From positions 62,001 to 126,000 of the forward strand of contig NZ_NFJL01000007.1 in assembly GCF_002159835.1 (NCBI RefSeq): a DNA stretch of 64,000 nt, given 5' to 3'. Under the pieces are notes generated by a model, which was given only the letters and a program-made list of their open reading frames with translations, ran no database searches and was not told the DNA's origin. A program made the translations under genes and the position numbers. This DNA comes from Blautia sp. An249 (lineage in GTDB: Bacteria > Bacillota > Clostridia > Lachnospirales > Lachnospiraceae). Positions 1-11,971 of this stretch are shown here, piece by piece; positions within the stretch are counted from its first letter, which is position 1, and every line of letters begins with the position of its first letter.

Positions 1-4
1 GAAG

Positions 5-685
5 ATGAAACCGGAAGATATGATTATTTACGAGGACAGGGAAATTCTGGTGTGTTATAAAGAAGCCGGAATCCCGGTACAAAGTGCCAATATTCAGGTG
101 CAGGACCTGGAAAGCATGCTGAAAAACTATCTGCGATCTCCCTATCTTGGAATTATCCAGAGACTGGATCAGCCTGTAGAGGGACTTTTGGTTTTTGCGA
201 AAAGTCCGGAAGCGGCCAAAGGATTAAACAGACAGATGCAGGAGCAGAAAATTCAGAAATACTATCTGGCGGTAACCCAGTCAGTTCCTTCCGAAAAAGA
301 AGGGAAACTGGAAGATTATCTGATGAAATCCAGAGACAGAAATACGTCTCAGGTTGTAAAAAAAGGAACACGGGGCAGCAAAAGGGCATATCTGGAGTAC
401 CGGGTTCTGGAAGAAAAGGACGAAAAGGCCCTGCTTCAGGTTAAGCTGGGGACAGGACGGCATCACCAGATTCGTGTGCAGACGGCACATGCTGGTTTTC
501 CCCTATGGGGAGACCAGAAGTACAACCCCCTGGCAACAGCAGAGTTTGGACGAAAAATTTTCCCTGCACTTTGCGCCTGGAAGCTGGAGTTTACCCATCC
601 TGCAACAGGAAAGAAACTGTGTTTCCGGAAAAAACCGGAAATGGAAATTTTTCAGAAGTTCGCTACTGTTATAGAAATGGAATAA
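5..685 (+). CDS. RluA-family RNA pseudouridine synthase
   Basis: Isomerises a specific uridine of rRNA or tRNA to pseudouridine. The 226-residue protein has the RluA catalytic block QRLDQPVEGL, with the catalytic aspartate at about residue 55, and the later RHHQIRV signature near residue 152 (family form GRxHQIRV). It has no N-terminal S4 domain, so it resembles the short RluA/RluC-like catalytic core. The RNA target cannot be told from sequence. The start lies only four bases into the window, so the upstream context and the ribosome-binding site cannot be judged; the ATG at about residue 6 is an alternative. The next gene follows after 42 bases. Confidence 0.88.
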   Translation: MKPEDMIIYEDREILVCYKEAGIPVQSANIQVQDLESMLKNYLRSPYLGIIQRLDQPVEGLLVFAKSPEAAKGLNRQMQEQKIQKYYLAVTQSVPSEKEGKLEDYLMKSRDRNTSQVVKKGTRGSKRAYLEYRVLEEKDEKALLQVKLGTGRHHQIRVQTAHAGFPLWGDQKYNPLATAEFGRKIFPALCAWKLEFTHPATGKKLCFRKKPEMEIFQKFATVIEME

Positions 686-733
686 AATTCTGCCATCCTC
701 TCATACTAAAAGCAAATGTCATAAGGTGTGGTG

Positions 734-1771
734 ATGAGATTGCAGGTGGAATGGAAACGGAGACTGTGTATTGCAGGAATTATAATTGGCGTTTATTTAT
801 CCTTTCGGTATTTACTGCCAGTTTTAATTCCTTTTTTAATTGGCTGGGCGTTGGCATCCTGGGTATATCCTCTGTGTGCAAAAATTGAAAAAAGAACTCA
901 TATCCCCAAAAATGTTACGGGAACCGTTTTGATGATTGCGGTTTTAGGCATCCTGGGTCTGCTGTTCTGGAAAGGGGCCGGGATCTTTTTCCAGCAGATT
1001 AAGACGGCGGTGGCCAATTATGACCGGATGGCAGACTGGCTGGAGAATCTGCTGGATCAATGCTGCAGAAGTCTGGAGAGCCTGCTGGGAATATCCAGCT
1101 CAATTAGCCGGGAGTATATTCTTGGCGGCATGGAAGCAGTGCAAAAGAAAATGACAGAGAGTTTCCGGCCGGAGGCTTTTCTGCGGGCGGTATCCTGCCT
1201 GAAATCCGTTCTGCTTCTTTTGTCTGCAGTGGTGGTGACACTGATAAGCGGAATTTTATTCCTTGGGGATATGGAAGTGATGAAGCGCAGGATACAGGAA
1301 TACTCTATGCTTAGGGGAGCGCGAAGGGTGGTAAGAAGGCTGAAGAAGACTACGGTAGTCTATTTAAAAGCCCAGTTTCTGATTATAATTTCGGTGGCCG
1401 CTGTCTGCTGTGTGGGATTCTGGATGATGGGAAGCCCCTATTATCTGGTGCTGGGGTGCGCGATCGGACTTCTGGACGCGCTGCCGGTAATCGGCACAGG
1501 AACTTTTCTCTATCCGGCGGCCCTTCTTTTTCTGGTTCGGGGCGAGTACGGCATTGCCATAGGATGTGTGGCTCTGGATGTGGTGACCAGCCTTATTCGG
1601 GAATTTATGGAGCCCAGGCTGTTGGGGAAACGCCTGGGGATCTTTCCTGTAGTGATTCTTGCCTCTGTATATGTGGGCTTTTGGATCTATGGTCCTCTGG
1701 GATTTATACTGGGACCGCTCTCTTTATCTGTGGTTTATGAAGTTGGCAAAGAATGGGACGTGTGGGACTGA
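734..1771 (+). CDS. AI-2E/YtvI-family integral membrane protein
   Basis: Polytopic membrane protein of the AI-2E transporter superfamily, closest in layout to the sporulation-associated YtvI/YubA branch. About 345 residues with hydrophobic segments near residues 10-35, 45-65, 150-175 and several in the C-terminal half, including the family-type stretch GLLDALPVIGTGTF. The ATG at 734 is preferred because AAGG lies 7 bases upstream; GTG codons at 728 and 731 are in-frame alternatives. The transported substrate is unknown, and family membership does not prove autoinducer transport. It may be co-transcribed with the pseudouridine synthase. Confidence 0.8.
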   Translation: MRLQVEWKRRLCIAGIIIGVYLSFRYLLPVLIPFLIGWALASWVYPLCAKIEKRTHIPKNVTGTVLMIAVLGILGLLFWKGAGIFFQQIKTAVANYDRMADWLENLLDQCCRSLESLLGISSSISREYILGGMEAVQKKMTESFRPEAFLRAVSCLKSVLLLLSAVVVTLISGILFLGDMEVMKRRIQEYSMLRGARRVVRRLKKTTVVYLKAQFLIIISVAAVCCVGFWMMGSPYYLVLGCAIGLLDALPVIGTGTFLYPAALLFLVRGEYGIAIGCVALDVVTSLIREFMEPRLLGKRLGIFPVVILASVYVGFWIYGPLGFILGPLSLSVVYEVGKEWDVWD

Positions 1772-1804
1772 AAACAGGTAAAAATGAAAAAAGTATGAAA
1801 ACTA

Positions 1805-1832
1805 TAGACGGATTCTATTTTTTGTGTATAAT
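1805..1832 (+). promoter_or_regulatory. Probable promoter of the 1907 lipoprotein gene
   Basis: TAGACG and a perfect TATAAT are separated by 16 bases. The likely transcription start lies about 65 bases before the GTG start codon. Confidence 0.5.
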
Positions 1833-1906
1833 GAAAAAAGTAATAGAGGCGTCGGTGTACACCCACGCTGTGGTCGGATTTTTACCGGATAAAGGAGAGG
1901 TAAACA

Positions 1907-3034
1907 GTGAAGAGAAAATTGGCAGTAATTCTGTGTACCGCAGTATTATTGGGAACGATGGCAGGATGTGTACAGAGTGCGAAGGCGGAAAGGAGCAGCA
2001 CACAGGTTTCTTCAAGTGCGGTACAGACTCAGGAAGAGGCGAAACAGGAGACGGCAGTTACCCCTTCGGCATCTCCGGAAACAGAGGAGGAAGAAGCAGT
2101 TCTGTCTCTGGAAGGAGTGCCTGTGGAGAAAGGCGCACAGATTGCAGTAGTTGCAAAATCGGAAAAAGGCGAATACTGGGAGCGGATAAAAGAGGGGATG
2201 GAAGCCGTTGTTGAGAAAATAAACACAGAGAACGGACTGGAAAAAGACGAAAAGATAACACTGACCTTCGAGGGTCCGGACGATGAGGCGGATGTGACGG
2301 ACCAGATTAATATTATCGATGCTGTTCTGGCAGAGAATCCTTCGGTACTGTGTCTGTCGGCAATCGATGCGGATTCCTGTGAGGCTCAGATTGATACAGC
2401 AAGAGAAAACGGAATTCCGGTGATCCTGTTTGATTCCGGTGTAAACAGTGAAGGGATTACAGGCTACTGCGGTACCGATAATAAAGCGGCGGGAGCTCTG
2501 GCAGCGAAAGAATTATGTGAAGAGCTGGAAGAAGAAGGACAGATCGCTGTATTTTCCCAACTGGGGAAGGCACAGAATATCAAACAGAGAGTAGAAGGTT
2601 TCACAGAAGAAATCGGGAAACATTCCGGCGTGAAAGTTGTAGAGACGGTTTATCAGGACGAACTTCGCAGCGGAGATATTAAGACGGTTATCAAAGGGAT
2701 TATTGAACAGTATCCCCATCTGAAAGGAGTATTTTGCACGAACATGGAGATTGCGGATATCTTTCTGGAAGTTCTGGGAGAATATCCGGATCTGGATTTG
2801 AAAGTGGCAGGCTTTGACGGGGATTCCGGTCAGCAGAAGGCAGTGGAAGACGGAACGGAAATCGGCATGGTTTCCCAGCAGCCCTTCCAGATGGGCGTGG
2901 AGACAATCTGTATGGCGCTGAAGTCGTTGGATGCGGGAACAAAAGGACTGGAGGAAAAGAATGTTTATGTAGATACTGCCTGGATTGATGCGGACAGTTT
3001 GGGGCTGGAAGAATATCAGAAATATTTATATTAA
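1907..3034 (+). CDS. Sugar-type substrate-binding lipoprotein (Peripla_BP_4 fold)
   Basis: Predicted extracytoplasmic solute-binding protein. The N-terminus is a lipoprotein signal with lipobox TMAGC (Cys21). A Ser/Glu/Thr-rich linker runs to about residue 65, followed by a ribose/galactose-binding-protein-like domain (GAQIAVVAKSEKGEYWERI onward) with typical segments such as VILFDSGVNSEG and VAGFDGDSGQ. The GTG start at 1907 is supported by AAAGGAGAGG at 1891-1900. It has its own promoter and is followed by a terminator. No ABC permease or ATPase gene adjoins it, so it either serves a transporter elsewhere or acts as a sensory binding protein. Confidence 0.85.
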   Translation: MKRKLAVILCTAVLLGTMAGCVQSAKAERSSTQVSSSAVQTQEEAKQETAVTPSASPETEEEEAVLSLEGVPVEKGAQIAVVAKSEKGEYWERIKEGMEAVVEKINTENGLEKDEKITLTFEGPDDEADVTDQINIIDAVLAENPSVLCLSAIDADSCEAQIDTARENGIPVILFDSGVNSEGITGYCGTDNKAAGALAAKELCEELEEEGQIAVFSQLGKAQNIKQRVEGFTEEIGKHSGVKVVETVYQDELRSGDIKTVIKGIIEQYPHLKGVFCTNMEIADIFLEVLGEYPDLDLKVAGFDGDSGQQKAVEDGTEIGMVSQQPFQMGVETICMALKSLDAGTKGLEEKNVYVDTAWIDADSLGLEEYQKYLY

Positions 3035-3059
3035 TAGAATCAGAAAATTTGGAGAAAAT

Positions 3060-3098
3060 AAAGCGGGAACTAAAATTAAGAAAAAGTTCCTGCTTTTT
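3060..3098 (+). terminator. Rho-independent terminator
   Basis: AAAGCGGGAACT and AGTTCCTGCTTTTT form a stem around an A-rich loop and run into a T tract. It ends the lipoprotein transcript before the V-ATPase operon. Confidence 0.8.
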
Positions 3099-3169
3099 CT
3101 TTTGAAAGAAAAAATATTCAGAGAAACTGAAAAAGATTGATTAAAAATTATCAAATTCGTCCAAAATCG

Positions 3170-3198
3170 TTGCTTACTAAAAATATTTATGGTAAGAT
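3170..3198 (+). promoter_or_regulatory. Probable promoter of the V-ATPase operon
   Basis: TTGCTT, a 17-base spacer and TAAGAT. It lies about 30 bases before the ntpF start codon, downstream of the preceding terminator. Confidence 0.45.
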
Positions 3199-3229
3199 TT
3201 TACTATATAACGACAAAGGTGGTGATCAG

Positions 3230-3538
3230 ATGGTACAGGAAACGATACAAGTTGTGAAGGAAACGGAAGCGAAAGCCGAGCAAATTCTACAAGAAGCAAA
3301 AGAACAGGCCGAAAAACTGACAGAACAGGCAGTGGAGCAGGCCCGGCTTTTGATAGAAAGCGAAGAGCAGACCGCCCGTAAACAAGCAGCATCTGATTTG
3401 GAACAAGCCAGAAACCAAGCCTTAAATATGCAGGAGGAGTCAGAGAAACAGGTCGAAAAAGAAATCGAGGATCTGAAGAATCAGGCTTTCCAGAAGAGTG
3501 AGGCGGCAATTCTGGAGGTTCTTGCGGGATTGTATTGA
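3230..3538 (+). CDS. ntpF: V-type ATPase peripheral stalk subunit (G/H type)
   Basis: Small peripheral-stalk subunit that pairs with subunit E to hold the V1 head against the membrane part. 102 residues, almost entirely a charged Glu/Lys/Gln/Ala coiled coil, as in AhaH/NtpF proteins. The ATG at 3230 is chosen because GGTGGTGATC precedes it closely. The reading frame is open upstream to 3137, but that extension overlaps the promoter-like region and has no family similarity. It is the first gene of a nine-gene operon whose order matches Enterococcus hirae ntpFIKECGABD. Confidence 0.85.
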   Translation: MVQETIQVVKETEAKAEQILQEAKEQAEKLTEQAVEQARLLIESEEQTARKQAASDLEQARNQALNMQEESEKQVEKEIEDLKNQAFQKSEAAILEVLAGLY

Positions 3539-3575
3539 GCCATCAGGAAATTGACAGTAAAGGAGGAATGTGGAT

Positions 3576-6070
<2,495 letters not shown>

Positions 6071-6106
6071 ATCAGGCGGTAACCATAAGGAAAAGGAGAG
6101 CTTTCA

Positions 6107-6700
6107 ATGACAGGATTAGATAAAATGATTAACCAGATTCTGGATGAAGCGAATAACTCCGCCAAAGAAACCCTGGAAGAGGCCCGCGAAAAAGCGGAAG
6201 AGATCATGAACCAGGCAAGGGAAGAGGCCAATAAGAAAAAAGAAGAGATCCTGAAAAAATCTCAGGATGAAATTGAAACCTATAAGGAAAGAGCAGCTTC
6301 TTCTGCAGACCTGAAGAGAAGAACGGCTTTGCTGGAGGCAAAACAGGAAATTATTTCACAGGTATTAGCCCAGGCATATGAAAAGTTTATCTCCCAGGAA
6401 GAAAGTCAGTACTTTAAATGTGTAGAAGAAATGCTTGAGAAATTTGTATTGGCTCAGAAAGGGGAAATTTACTTCTCTCAGAAAGACTTAGACAGGATGC
6501 CTTCCGGATTTGCAAAGAAGATGGAAGAGATTGCCCGGGAAAAGGGCGGTCAGCTTTCTCTGTCTGAAACAGCCAGAAAGATAGACGGCGGATTTATTCT
6601 GGTTTATGGAGGAATTGAGGAAAATTGTTCCATAAAAGCCATGTTTGATTCCAGAAAAGAGGAATTACAGGACAGGGTGCATAAGGTATTGTTTGCATAA
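6107..6700 (+). CDS. ntpE: V-type ATP synthase subunit E
   Basis: Peripheral-stalk subunit that partners NtpF and binds the top of the A3B3 head. 197 residues. The first 80 or so are a highly charged coiled coil (EEAREKAEEIMNQAREEA region). The C-terminal globular part includes the family-type DGGFILVYGGIEENCS. AAAGGAGAG precedes the ATG at a good distance. It follows ntpK by 36 bases in the same operon. Confidence 0.93.
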   Translation: MTGLDKMINQILDEANNSAKETLEEAREKAEEIMNQAREEANKKKEEILKKSQDEIETYKERAASSADLKRRTALLEAKQEIISQVLAQAYEKFISQEESQYFKCVEEMLEKFVLAQKGEIYFSQKDLDRMPSGFAKKMEEIAREKGGQLSLSETARKIDGGFILVYGGIEENCSIKAMFDSRKEELQDRVHKVLFA

Positions 6701-6733
6701 AGCGCAGATCCGCGAAAAGGAGGTTATGATACT

Positions 6734-7705
6734 ATGTCGGACAATCAATATACCTACGCGGTAGCGCGAATTCGAGCCAAGGAGGTTTCCTTATTCTCAC
6801 AGGCCACAATTGAACAGCTTCTGGCGTGTAAAGACGAGAAGCAGTGTCTGCAGTTTTTAGTGGAAAAGGGCTGGGGAGAAGCGGATACTCCTATGGAGGC
6901 GGAAGCAATCTTAACACGGGAAAAAGAGAAAACCTGGGAACTGATGCGGGAGCTTGTGAAAGATATGTCAGTGTTTGACGTGCTTACTTATCCGGATCTG
7001 TTCCATAACCTGAAAGCAGCCATTAAAGAAATTGCCACAGAGGAAAAAAATCCAAATATTTTTTATAAAGATACTGCAGTCAGCGGAGAGGAAATGATGG
7101 AGATCATTTCTGCCAAAGATTTTTCCAGGCTTCCCGAGAATATGAGGGAGGCGGCAAAAGAAGCTTATGAGACACTGCTTCATACCAGAGACGGGCAGCT
7201 TTGTGATATTATTATTGACCGGGCTGCGCTGGATGCCATCTATCAGGCCGGGAAAGAATCGAAAGACGAGATTATCCGCGATTATGCGGAGTCAACTGTG
7301 GCAGTGGCTGATATTAAGATTGCAGTGCGTTCACAGAAAACCGCAAAAACAATGGACTTTATGAAAAAAGCAATGGCAGAATGCGATTCTGTCAGTGTGG
7401 AACTACTGGCGCGGGCTGCACTAAGCGGCATGGACGCCATCGGAGAATACTTATCGGGAACCGCCTATGCAGAAGGGGCTCAGGCTCTGGCAGAATCTCC
7501 TTCCGCATTTGAACGCTGGTGCGATAACCGGATTATTCAGACGATTCATCCGCAGCTTTATAATTCATTTACAATAGGTCCTCTGGTTGCCTATGTACTG
7601 GCACGGGAAAACGAAATTAAAACGGTAAGAATTATTCTATCCGGCAAGCTCAACGAACTGCCGGAGGAATCCATCCGGGAAAGGGTAAGGGAGATGTATG
7701 TATAA
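6734..7705 (+). CDS. ntpC: V-type ATP synthase subunit C
   Basis: Subunit C/d-type adaptor that joins the central rotor shaft to the proteolipid ring. 323 residues, mostly helical and soluble. Family-type features are the N-terminal YAVARIRAKE and the C-terminal segment IGPLVAYVLARENEIKTVRI. The AAGGAGG ribosome-binding site is at 6718-6724. The gene overlaps ntpG by 8 bases. Confidence 0.93.
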   Translation: MSDNQYTYAVARIRAKEVSLFSQATIEQLLACKDEKQCLQFLVEKGWGEADTPMEAEAILTREKEKTWELMRELVKDMSVFDVLTYPDLFHNLKAAIKEIATEEKNPNIFYKDTAVSGEEMMEIISAKDFSRLPENMREAAKEAYETLLHTRDGQLCDIIIDRAALDAIYQAGKESKDEIIRDYAESTVAVADIKIAVRSQKTAKTMDFMKKAMAECDSVSVELLARAALSGMDAIGEYLSGTAYAEGAQALAESPSAFERWCDNRIIQTIHPQLYNSFTIGPLVAYVLARENEIKTVRIILSGKLNELPEESIRERVREMYV

Positions 7706-8018
7706 GATTGCAGTGATTGGCGATTACGATAGTATCTATGGTTTCGCTGCACTGGGGCTGGACACATTTCCTGTACAGACCCAGGAGGAAGCAAAACAGA
7801 AATTTAACAGGATTACGGCAGGAGATTATGCGGTAATCTATATTACAGAATCTCTGGCAGCGAAGCTGGAGAAGGAAATTGAGAAATTCCGGGGAGAATT
7901 ACTGCCGGCCATTATACAGATTCCGGGTATTTCCGGAAACACCAAAGCGGGTGTGGAAGGAGTTAAGAAAACCGTGGAACAGGCAGTTGGCTCAGATATT
8001 CTCTTTAGTAATCAATGA
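7698..8018 (+). CDS. ntpG: V-type ATP synthase subunit F
   Basis: Small central-stalk subunit that contacts subunit D; it corresponds to NtpG in E. hirae and subunit F in other nomenclature. 106 residues, Rossmann-like, beginning MYKIAVIGDYDSIYGFAALG as is typical of the family, with a C-terminal helix. The ATG overlaps the end of ntpC, so it is probably translated by coupling. Confidence 0.93.
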   Translation: MYKIAVIGDYDSIYGFAALGLDTFPVQTQEEAKQKFNRITAGDYAVIYITESLAAKLEKEIEKFRGELLPAIIQIPGISGNTKAGVEGVKKTVEQAVGSDILFSNQ

Positions 8019-8042
8019 CAGGAAAGCAGGTGATTTGTCCAA

Positions 8043-9812
8043 ATGAGCGTAGGAACAATTAAAAAAGTGGCAGGACCGCTGGTTATCGCTGAGGGCATGA
8101 GAGATGCGAATATGTACGACGTGGTTCGTGTAAGTAATCAGCGATTAATCGGTGAAATCATCGAAATTCACGGGGATGAAGTTTCCGTACAGGTATACGA
8201 GGAGACTTCCGGACTGAAACCGGGTGAACCGGTAGAATCCATGGAAGTTCCCTTATCCGTAGAACTGGGACCGGGACTGATTACCAGTATTTACGATGGA
8301 ATTCAGCGTCCTCTGGATGATATTATGAAAGTATCCAACAGCAACAGCTTAAAGAGAGGCGTGGAAGTTCCCTCTCTGAAACGGGATAGAAAATGGAAAT
8401 TTGTCCCGGTTGCCAAAGCAGGAGATCAGGTGGAAGGCGGAGACGTCTTAGGTACCGTAGAAGAAACGATTGTAGTAACACAAAAAATTATGGTTCCTCC
8501 GGGAATGAAAGGAACTGTAAAAGAAATTAAAAGCGGCGAATTTACTGTAGAAGAAGTAGTTGCGGTTCTCTCCACAGAAGACGGAGAGAAAGAACTGACC
8601 ATGATGCAGAAATGGCCGGTACGTAAAGGCCGTCCTTATCAGAGAAAACTGCCTCCCCAGATGCCTCTGGTTACAGGACAGCGAGTCGTAGATACTATGT
8701 TCCCGATTGCCAAGGGTGGTGTGGCTGCCGTTCCGGGACCATTCGGAAGCGGAAAAACGGTTATCCAGCATCAGCTTGCAAAATGGGCGGAAGCGGATAT
8801 TGTGGTTTATATCGGCTGCGGCGAGCGTGGAAATGAAATGACAGACGTTCTGAATGAGTTCCCTGAACTGAAAGACCCCAAGACAGGACAGTCCCTGATG
8901 GAAAGAACGGTTCTGATTGCAAATACATCGGATATGCCTGTGGCTGCCCGTGAGGCATCCATTTATACAGGAATTACCATTGCAGAATACTTCCGTGATA
9001 TGGGGTATTCCGTAGCGCTGATGGCAGACTCCACCTCCCGTTGGGCAGAAGCTCTTCGAGAGATGTCCGGTCGTCTGGAAGAAATGCCGGGTGAAGAAGG
9101 TTATCCGGCGTATCTGGGTTCCCGTCTTGCTCAGTTCTATGAACGTGCAGGACATGTTATCTGCAGCGGCAAGGATGCAAGAGAAGGTGCCCTGACCGCT
9201 ATCGGCGCCGTATCTCCTCCGGGCGGAGATATTTCCGAGCCGGTATCCCAGGCAACCCTGCGTATCGTAAAGGTATTCTGGGGACTGGACGCCAACCTGG
9301 CTTATAAGCGCCACTTCCCTGCGATTAACTGGCTGACCAGTTATTCCCTGTATCTGGATAATGTAGGCCCCTGGTTCAATGGAAATGTGGCGGAAGACTG
9401 GATGGAACTGCGCCAGAAGATGATGACCCTTCTGCAGGAAGAAGCAGAACTGGATGAAATCGTAAAGATGGTAGGTATGGACGCTCTGTCTCCCCAGGAC
9501 AGACTGAAAATGGAAGCGGCGCGCTCAATCCGTGAGGACTTCCTTCATCAGAACTCTTTCCACGAGATTGATACCTATACTTCTCTGGAAAAACAGCATT
9601 ATATGATGCTTCTTGTACTTGCTTTCTATGAAAAATCCCGGGAAGCACTGGAACAGGGAGCACAGATCAATGATTTAGTGAAAATGGATGTAAGAGAAAA
9701 AATCGGACGTTATAAATATACGGAAGAACAGAATCTGACCAGCGAATACGAAGCGGTTTCCAACGCGCTGGCAGCAGAAATTGCAAATGTATTAGGAAAG
9801 GGGGACCAGTAA
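8043..9812 (+). CDS. ntpA: V-type ATP synthase catalytic subunit A
   Basis: Catalytic subunit of the A3B3 head. 589 residues. It shows the P-loop GPFGSGKT near residues 232-239, the bulge domain characteristic of V/A-type A subunits between about residues 115 and 190, and the segment [20 protein letters not shown] around residue 330. AGCAGGTG precedes the ATG at 8043. Only two bases separate its stop codon from the ntpB start codon. All catalytic motifs look intact. Confidence 0.97.
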   Translation: MSVGTIKKVAGPLVIAEGMRDANMYDVVRVSNQRLIGEIIEIHGDEVSVQVYEETSGLKPGEPVESMEVPLSVELGPGLITSIYDGIQRPLDDIMKVSNSNSLKRGVEVPSLKRDRKWKFVPVAKAGDQVEGGDVLGTVEETIVVTQKIMVPPGMKGTVKEIKSGEFTVEEVVAVLSTEDGEKELTMMQKWPVRKGRPYQRKLPPQMPLVTGQRVVDTMFPIAKGGVAAVPGPFGSGKTVIQHQLAKWAEADIVVYIGCGERGNEMTDVLNEFPELKDPKTGQSLMERTVLIANTSDMPVAAREASIYTGITIAEYFRDMGYSVALMADSTSRWAEALREMSGRLEEMPGEEGYPAYLGSRLAQFYERAGHVICSGKDAREGALTAIGAVSPPGGDISEPVSQATLRIVKVFWGLDANLAYKRHFPAINWLTSYSLYLDNVGPWFNGNVAEDWMELRQKMMTLLQEEAELDEIVKMVGMDALSPQDRLKMEAARSIREDFLHQNSFHEIDTYTSLEKQHYMMLLVLAFYEKSREALEQGAQINDLVKMDVREKIGRYKYTEEQNLTSEYEAVSNALAAEIANVLGKGDQ

Positions 9813-9813
9813 A

Positions 9814-11184
9814 ATGCCAAAAGAGTACAGAACCATACAGGAAGTTGCAGGTCCTTTGATGCTGGTAAGAGGGGTAGAAGACGTAGCCTTTGATGAACTG
9901 GGCGAAATTGAACTGGCCAATGGGGAAACCCGCCGCTGCAGAGTACTGGAAATTAACGGACAGGACGCTCTGGTTCAGTTATTTGAGAACTCCACCGGTA
10001 TTAACCTTTCTAACAGTAAAGTAAGATTCCTGGGAAGAAACATGGAGCTGGGTGTATCTGCAGATATGCTGGGTCGTGTCTTCGATGGTCTGGGCCGTCC
10101 TATCGACGATGGTCCTGAAATTCTTCCGGATGAGAGAAGAGATGTAAATGGTCTGCCAATGAATCCGGCGGCCAGAAGTTACCCGGAAGAATTTATTCAG
10201 ACAGGTGTATCTGCCATTGACGGTCTGAATACTCTGGTACGTGGACAGAAACTTCCGATTTTCTCTGCTTCCGGTCTGCCCCATGCACAGTTGGCGGCAC
10301 AGATTGCCAGACAGGCAAAGGTACGGGGAAAAGACGAACAGTTCGCCGTTGTTTTCGCAGCTATGGGTATTACCTTTGAAGAATCCAACTTCTTTGTGGA
10401 AAGTTTTAGAGAGACGGGAGCGATTGACAGAACCGTTCTCTTTATTAACCTGGCTGACGACCCGGCAGTAGAACGTATCGCCACACCGAAAATGGCTTTG
10501 ACCGCAGCCGAGTATCTGGCTTTTGAAAAAGGAATGCACGTTCTGGTTATCCTGACCGATATTACCAACTATGCAGACGCTCTGCGTGAAGTATCTGCAG
10601 CCCGTAAGGAAGTTCCGGGACGCCGCGGTTATCCCGGTTATATGTATACAGACCTGGCTTCCATTTATGAGAGAGCCGGTCGTCAGAGAGGCAAGGACGG
10701 AAGTATCACCATGATTCCGATTCTGACCATGCCGGAAGAAGATAAGACGCATCCTATCCCTGACCTGACTGGTTATATTACGGAAGGTCAGATTATCTTA
10801 AGCCGTGAGTTATACAGAAAAGGCGTAACACCGCCCATCGACGTTCTGCCGTCTCTGTCCCGTCTGAAGGATAAGGGAATCGGAGAAGGAAAGACCCGTG
10901 CGGATCATTCCAATACCATGAATCAGCTGTTTGCCGCTTATGCCCGTGGTAAAGAGGCAAAAGAGCTGATGACCATTCTGGGAGAGGCAGCTCTTTCCGA
11001 TGTGGATTTGATTTATGCAAAATTTGCAGATGCCTTTGAGAAGGAATACGTATCTCAGGGTTACGACGCTAACCGTGATATTGAAGAAACTCTGGAAATT
11101 GGCTGGAAACTGCTTTCCATTTTACCGAGAAGCGAGCTGAAACGTATTGACGATAAATTCCTGGATATGTATTATGGGAAATAA
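9814..11184 (+). CDS. ntpB: V-type ATP synthase subunit B
   Basis: Non-catalytic nucleotide-site subunit of the A3B3 head. 456 residues. As expected for B subunits there is no canonical P-loop: the equivalent position reads [15 protein letters not shown]. The conserved C-terminal block [20 protein letters not shown] is present. AAAGGGGG lies just before the start codon inside the end of ntpA. Confidence 0.97.
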   Translation: MPKEYRTIQEVAGPLMLVRGVEDVAFDELGEIELANGETRRCRVLEINGQDALVQLFENSTGINLSNSKVRFLGRNMELGVSADMLGRVFDGLGRPIDDGPEILPDERRDVNGLPMNPAARSYPEEFIQTGVSAIDGLNTLVRGQKLPIFSASGLPHAQLAAQIARQAKVRGKDEQFAVVFAAMGITFEESNFFVESFRETGAIDRTVLFINLADDPAVERIATPKMALTAAEYLAFEKGMHVLVILTDITNYADALREVSAARKEVPGRRGYPGYMYTDLASIYERAGRQRGKDGSITMIPILTMPEEDKTHPIPDLTGYITEGQIILSRELYRKGVTPPIDVLPSLSRLKDKGIGEGKTRADHSNTMNQLFAAYARGKEAKELMTILGEAALSDVDLIYAKFADAFEKEYVSQGYDANRDIEETLEIGWKLLSILPRSELKRIDDKFLDMYYGK

Positions 11185-11215
11185 GGAGAACCGTGGACAG
11201 TAGGAGGTGAAGGAT

Positions 11216-11887
11216 TTGGCATCTACCCAGGTAAATCCGACCCGAATGGAGTTGACCAGGCAGAAGAAAAAGCTGGTAACTGCCGTGAGAGGCCATAAGC
11301 TTTTAAAGGATAAAAGAGATGAGCTGATGCGTCAGTTTCTGGATCTGGTACGGGAAAATATGAGACTCCGTGTGAAAGTAGAAGCCGGTATCCGCTCGGC
11401 CAATACCAACTTTGTCATTGCAAAGGCAGGGATGTCGGAGGAGACGTTAAACACTGCTTTGATGGCGCCCAAACAGGAAGTATATCTGGAAACCGATAAG
11501 AAGAATGTAATGAGTGTGGATATTCCCGTTTTTGAATATAAAACCAGGACTTCTGACGCAAATGATATTTATTCTTACGGGTTTGCATTTACTTCCAGTG
11601 ATCTGGACGGCGCGGTGAAATCTCTGGCAGATATTCTGCCGGATATGCTGAAGCTTGCAGAGAGTGAAAAGGCCTGTCAGTTAATGTCAGCAGAAATTGA
11701 GAAAACGCGGAGACGTGTAAATGCTCTGGAGCACGTAATTATTCCGGAAGCACAGGAGAATATCAAATACATTACCATGAAGCTGGATGAAAGTGAGAGA
11801 AGTACTCAGATTCGTCTGATGAAGGTAAAAGATATGATGCTGGAAGAGGCGCACCATTACAGCGAAAGACCTGTAAGGGAAGCCTGA
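11216..11887 (+). CDS. ntpD: V-type ATP synthase subunit D
   Basis: Central rotor-shaft subunit. 223 residues, two long helices forming a coiled coil. The TTG start at 11216 is chosen because it gives the family-typical start MASTQVNPTRMEL and lies 8 bases after AGGAGG (11202-11207). The GTG at 11207 overlaps the Shine-Dalgarno sequence itself. It is the last gene of the V-ATPase operon. No ntpH or ntpJ (K+ transporter) gene follows, unlike E. hirae. Confidence 0.94.
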   Translation: MASTQVNPTRMELTRQKKKLVTAVRGHKLLKDKRDELMRQFLDLVRENMRLRVKVEAGIRSANTNFVIAKAGMSEETLNTALMAPKQEVYLETDKKNVMSVDIPVFEYKTRTSDANDIYSYGFAFTSSDLDGAVKSLADILPDMLKLAESEKACQLMSAEIEKTRRRVNALEHVIIPEAQENIKYITMKLDESERSTQIRLMKVKDMMLEEAHHYSERPVREA

Positions 11888-11916
11888 GAATTCTTGCAAG
11901 AAGAGGGTGATGAAAG

Positions 11917-11945
11917 AAAAAGGCTGATTTCACCAGCCTCTTTTT
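11917..11945 (+). terminator. Rho-independent terminator of the V-ATPase operon
   Basis: AGGCTG and CAGCCT pair around a 7-base loop and are followed by CTTTTT. It falls inside an apparent 5' extension of the next gene, which argues that the regulator starts downstream of it. Confidence 0.8.
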
Positions 11946-11971
11946 GCGTTAAAAATCAACAGAAAGTGACG

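Noticed and set aside
1753-2214. 153-codon open frame overlapping the binding-protein gene
   Set aside because: Out of frame with the clearly coding lipoprotein and lacking a start signal.
8448-9314. 288-codon open frame on the minus strand
   Set aside because: It lies wholly inside the V-ATPase A gene, opposite a highly conserved coding frame, has no ribosome-binding site and reads as His/Cys/Phe-rich sequence typical of an antisense shadow.
9979-10752. 257-codon open frame on the minus strand
   Set aside because: Antisense to the conserved V-ATPase B gene, with no initiation signal and no domain.
11894-11971. N-terminal extension of the TetR gene
   Set aside because: The segment encodes the V-ATPase operon terminator hairpin and has no TetR-family similarity; the ATG at 11972 is used.
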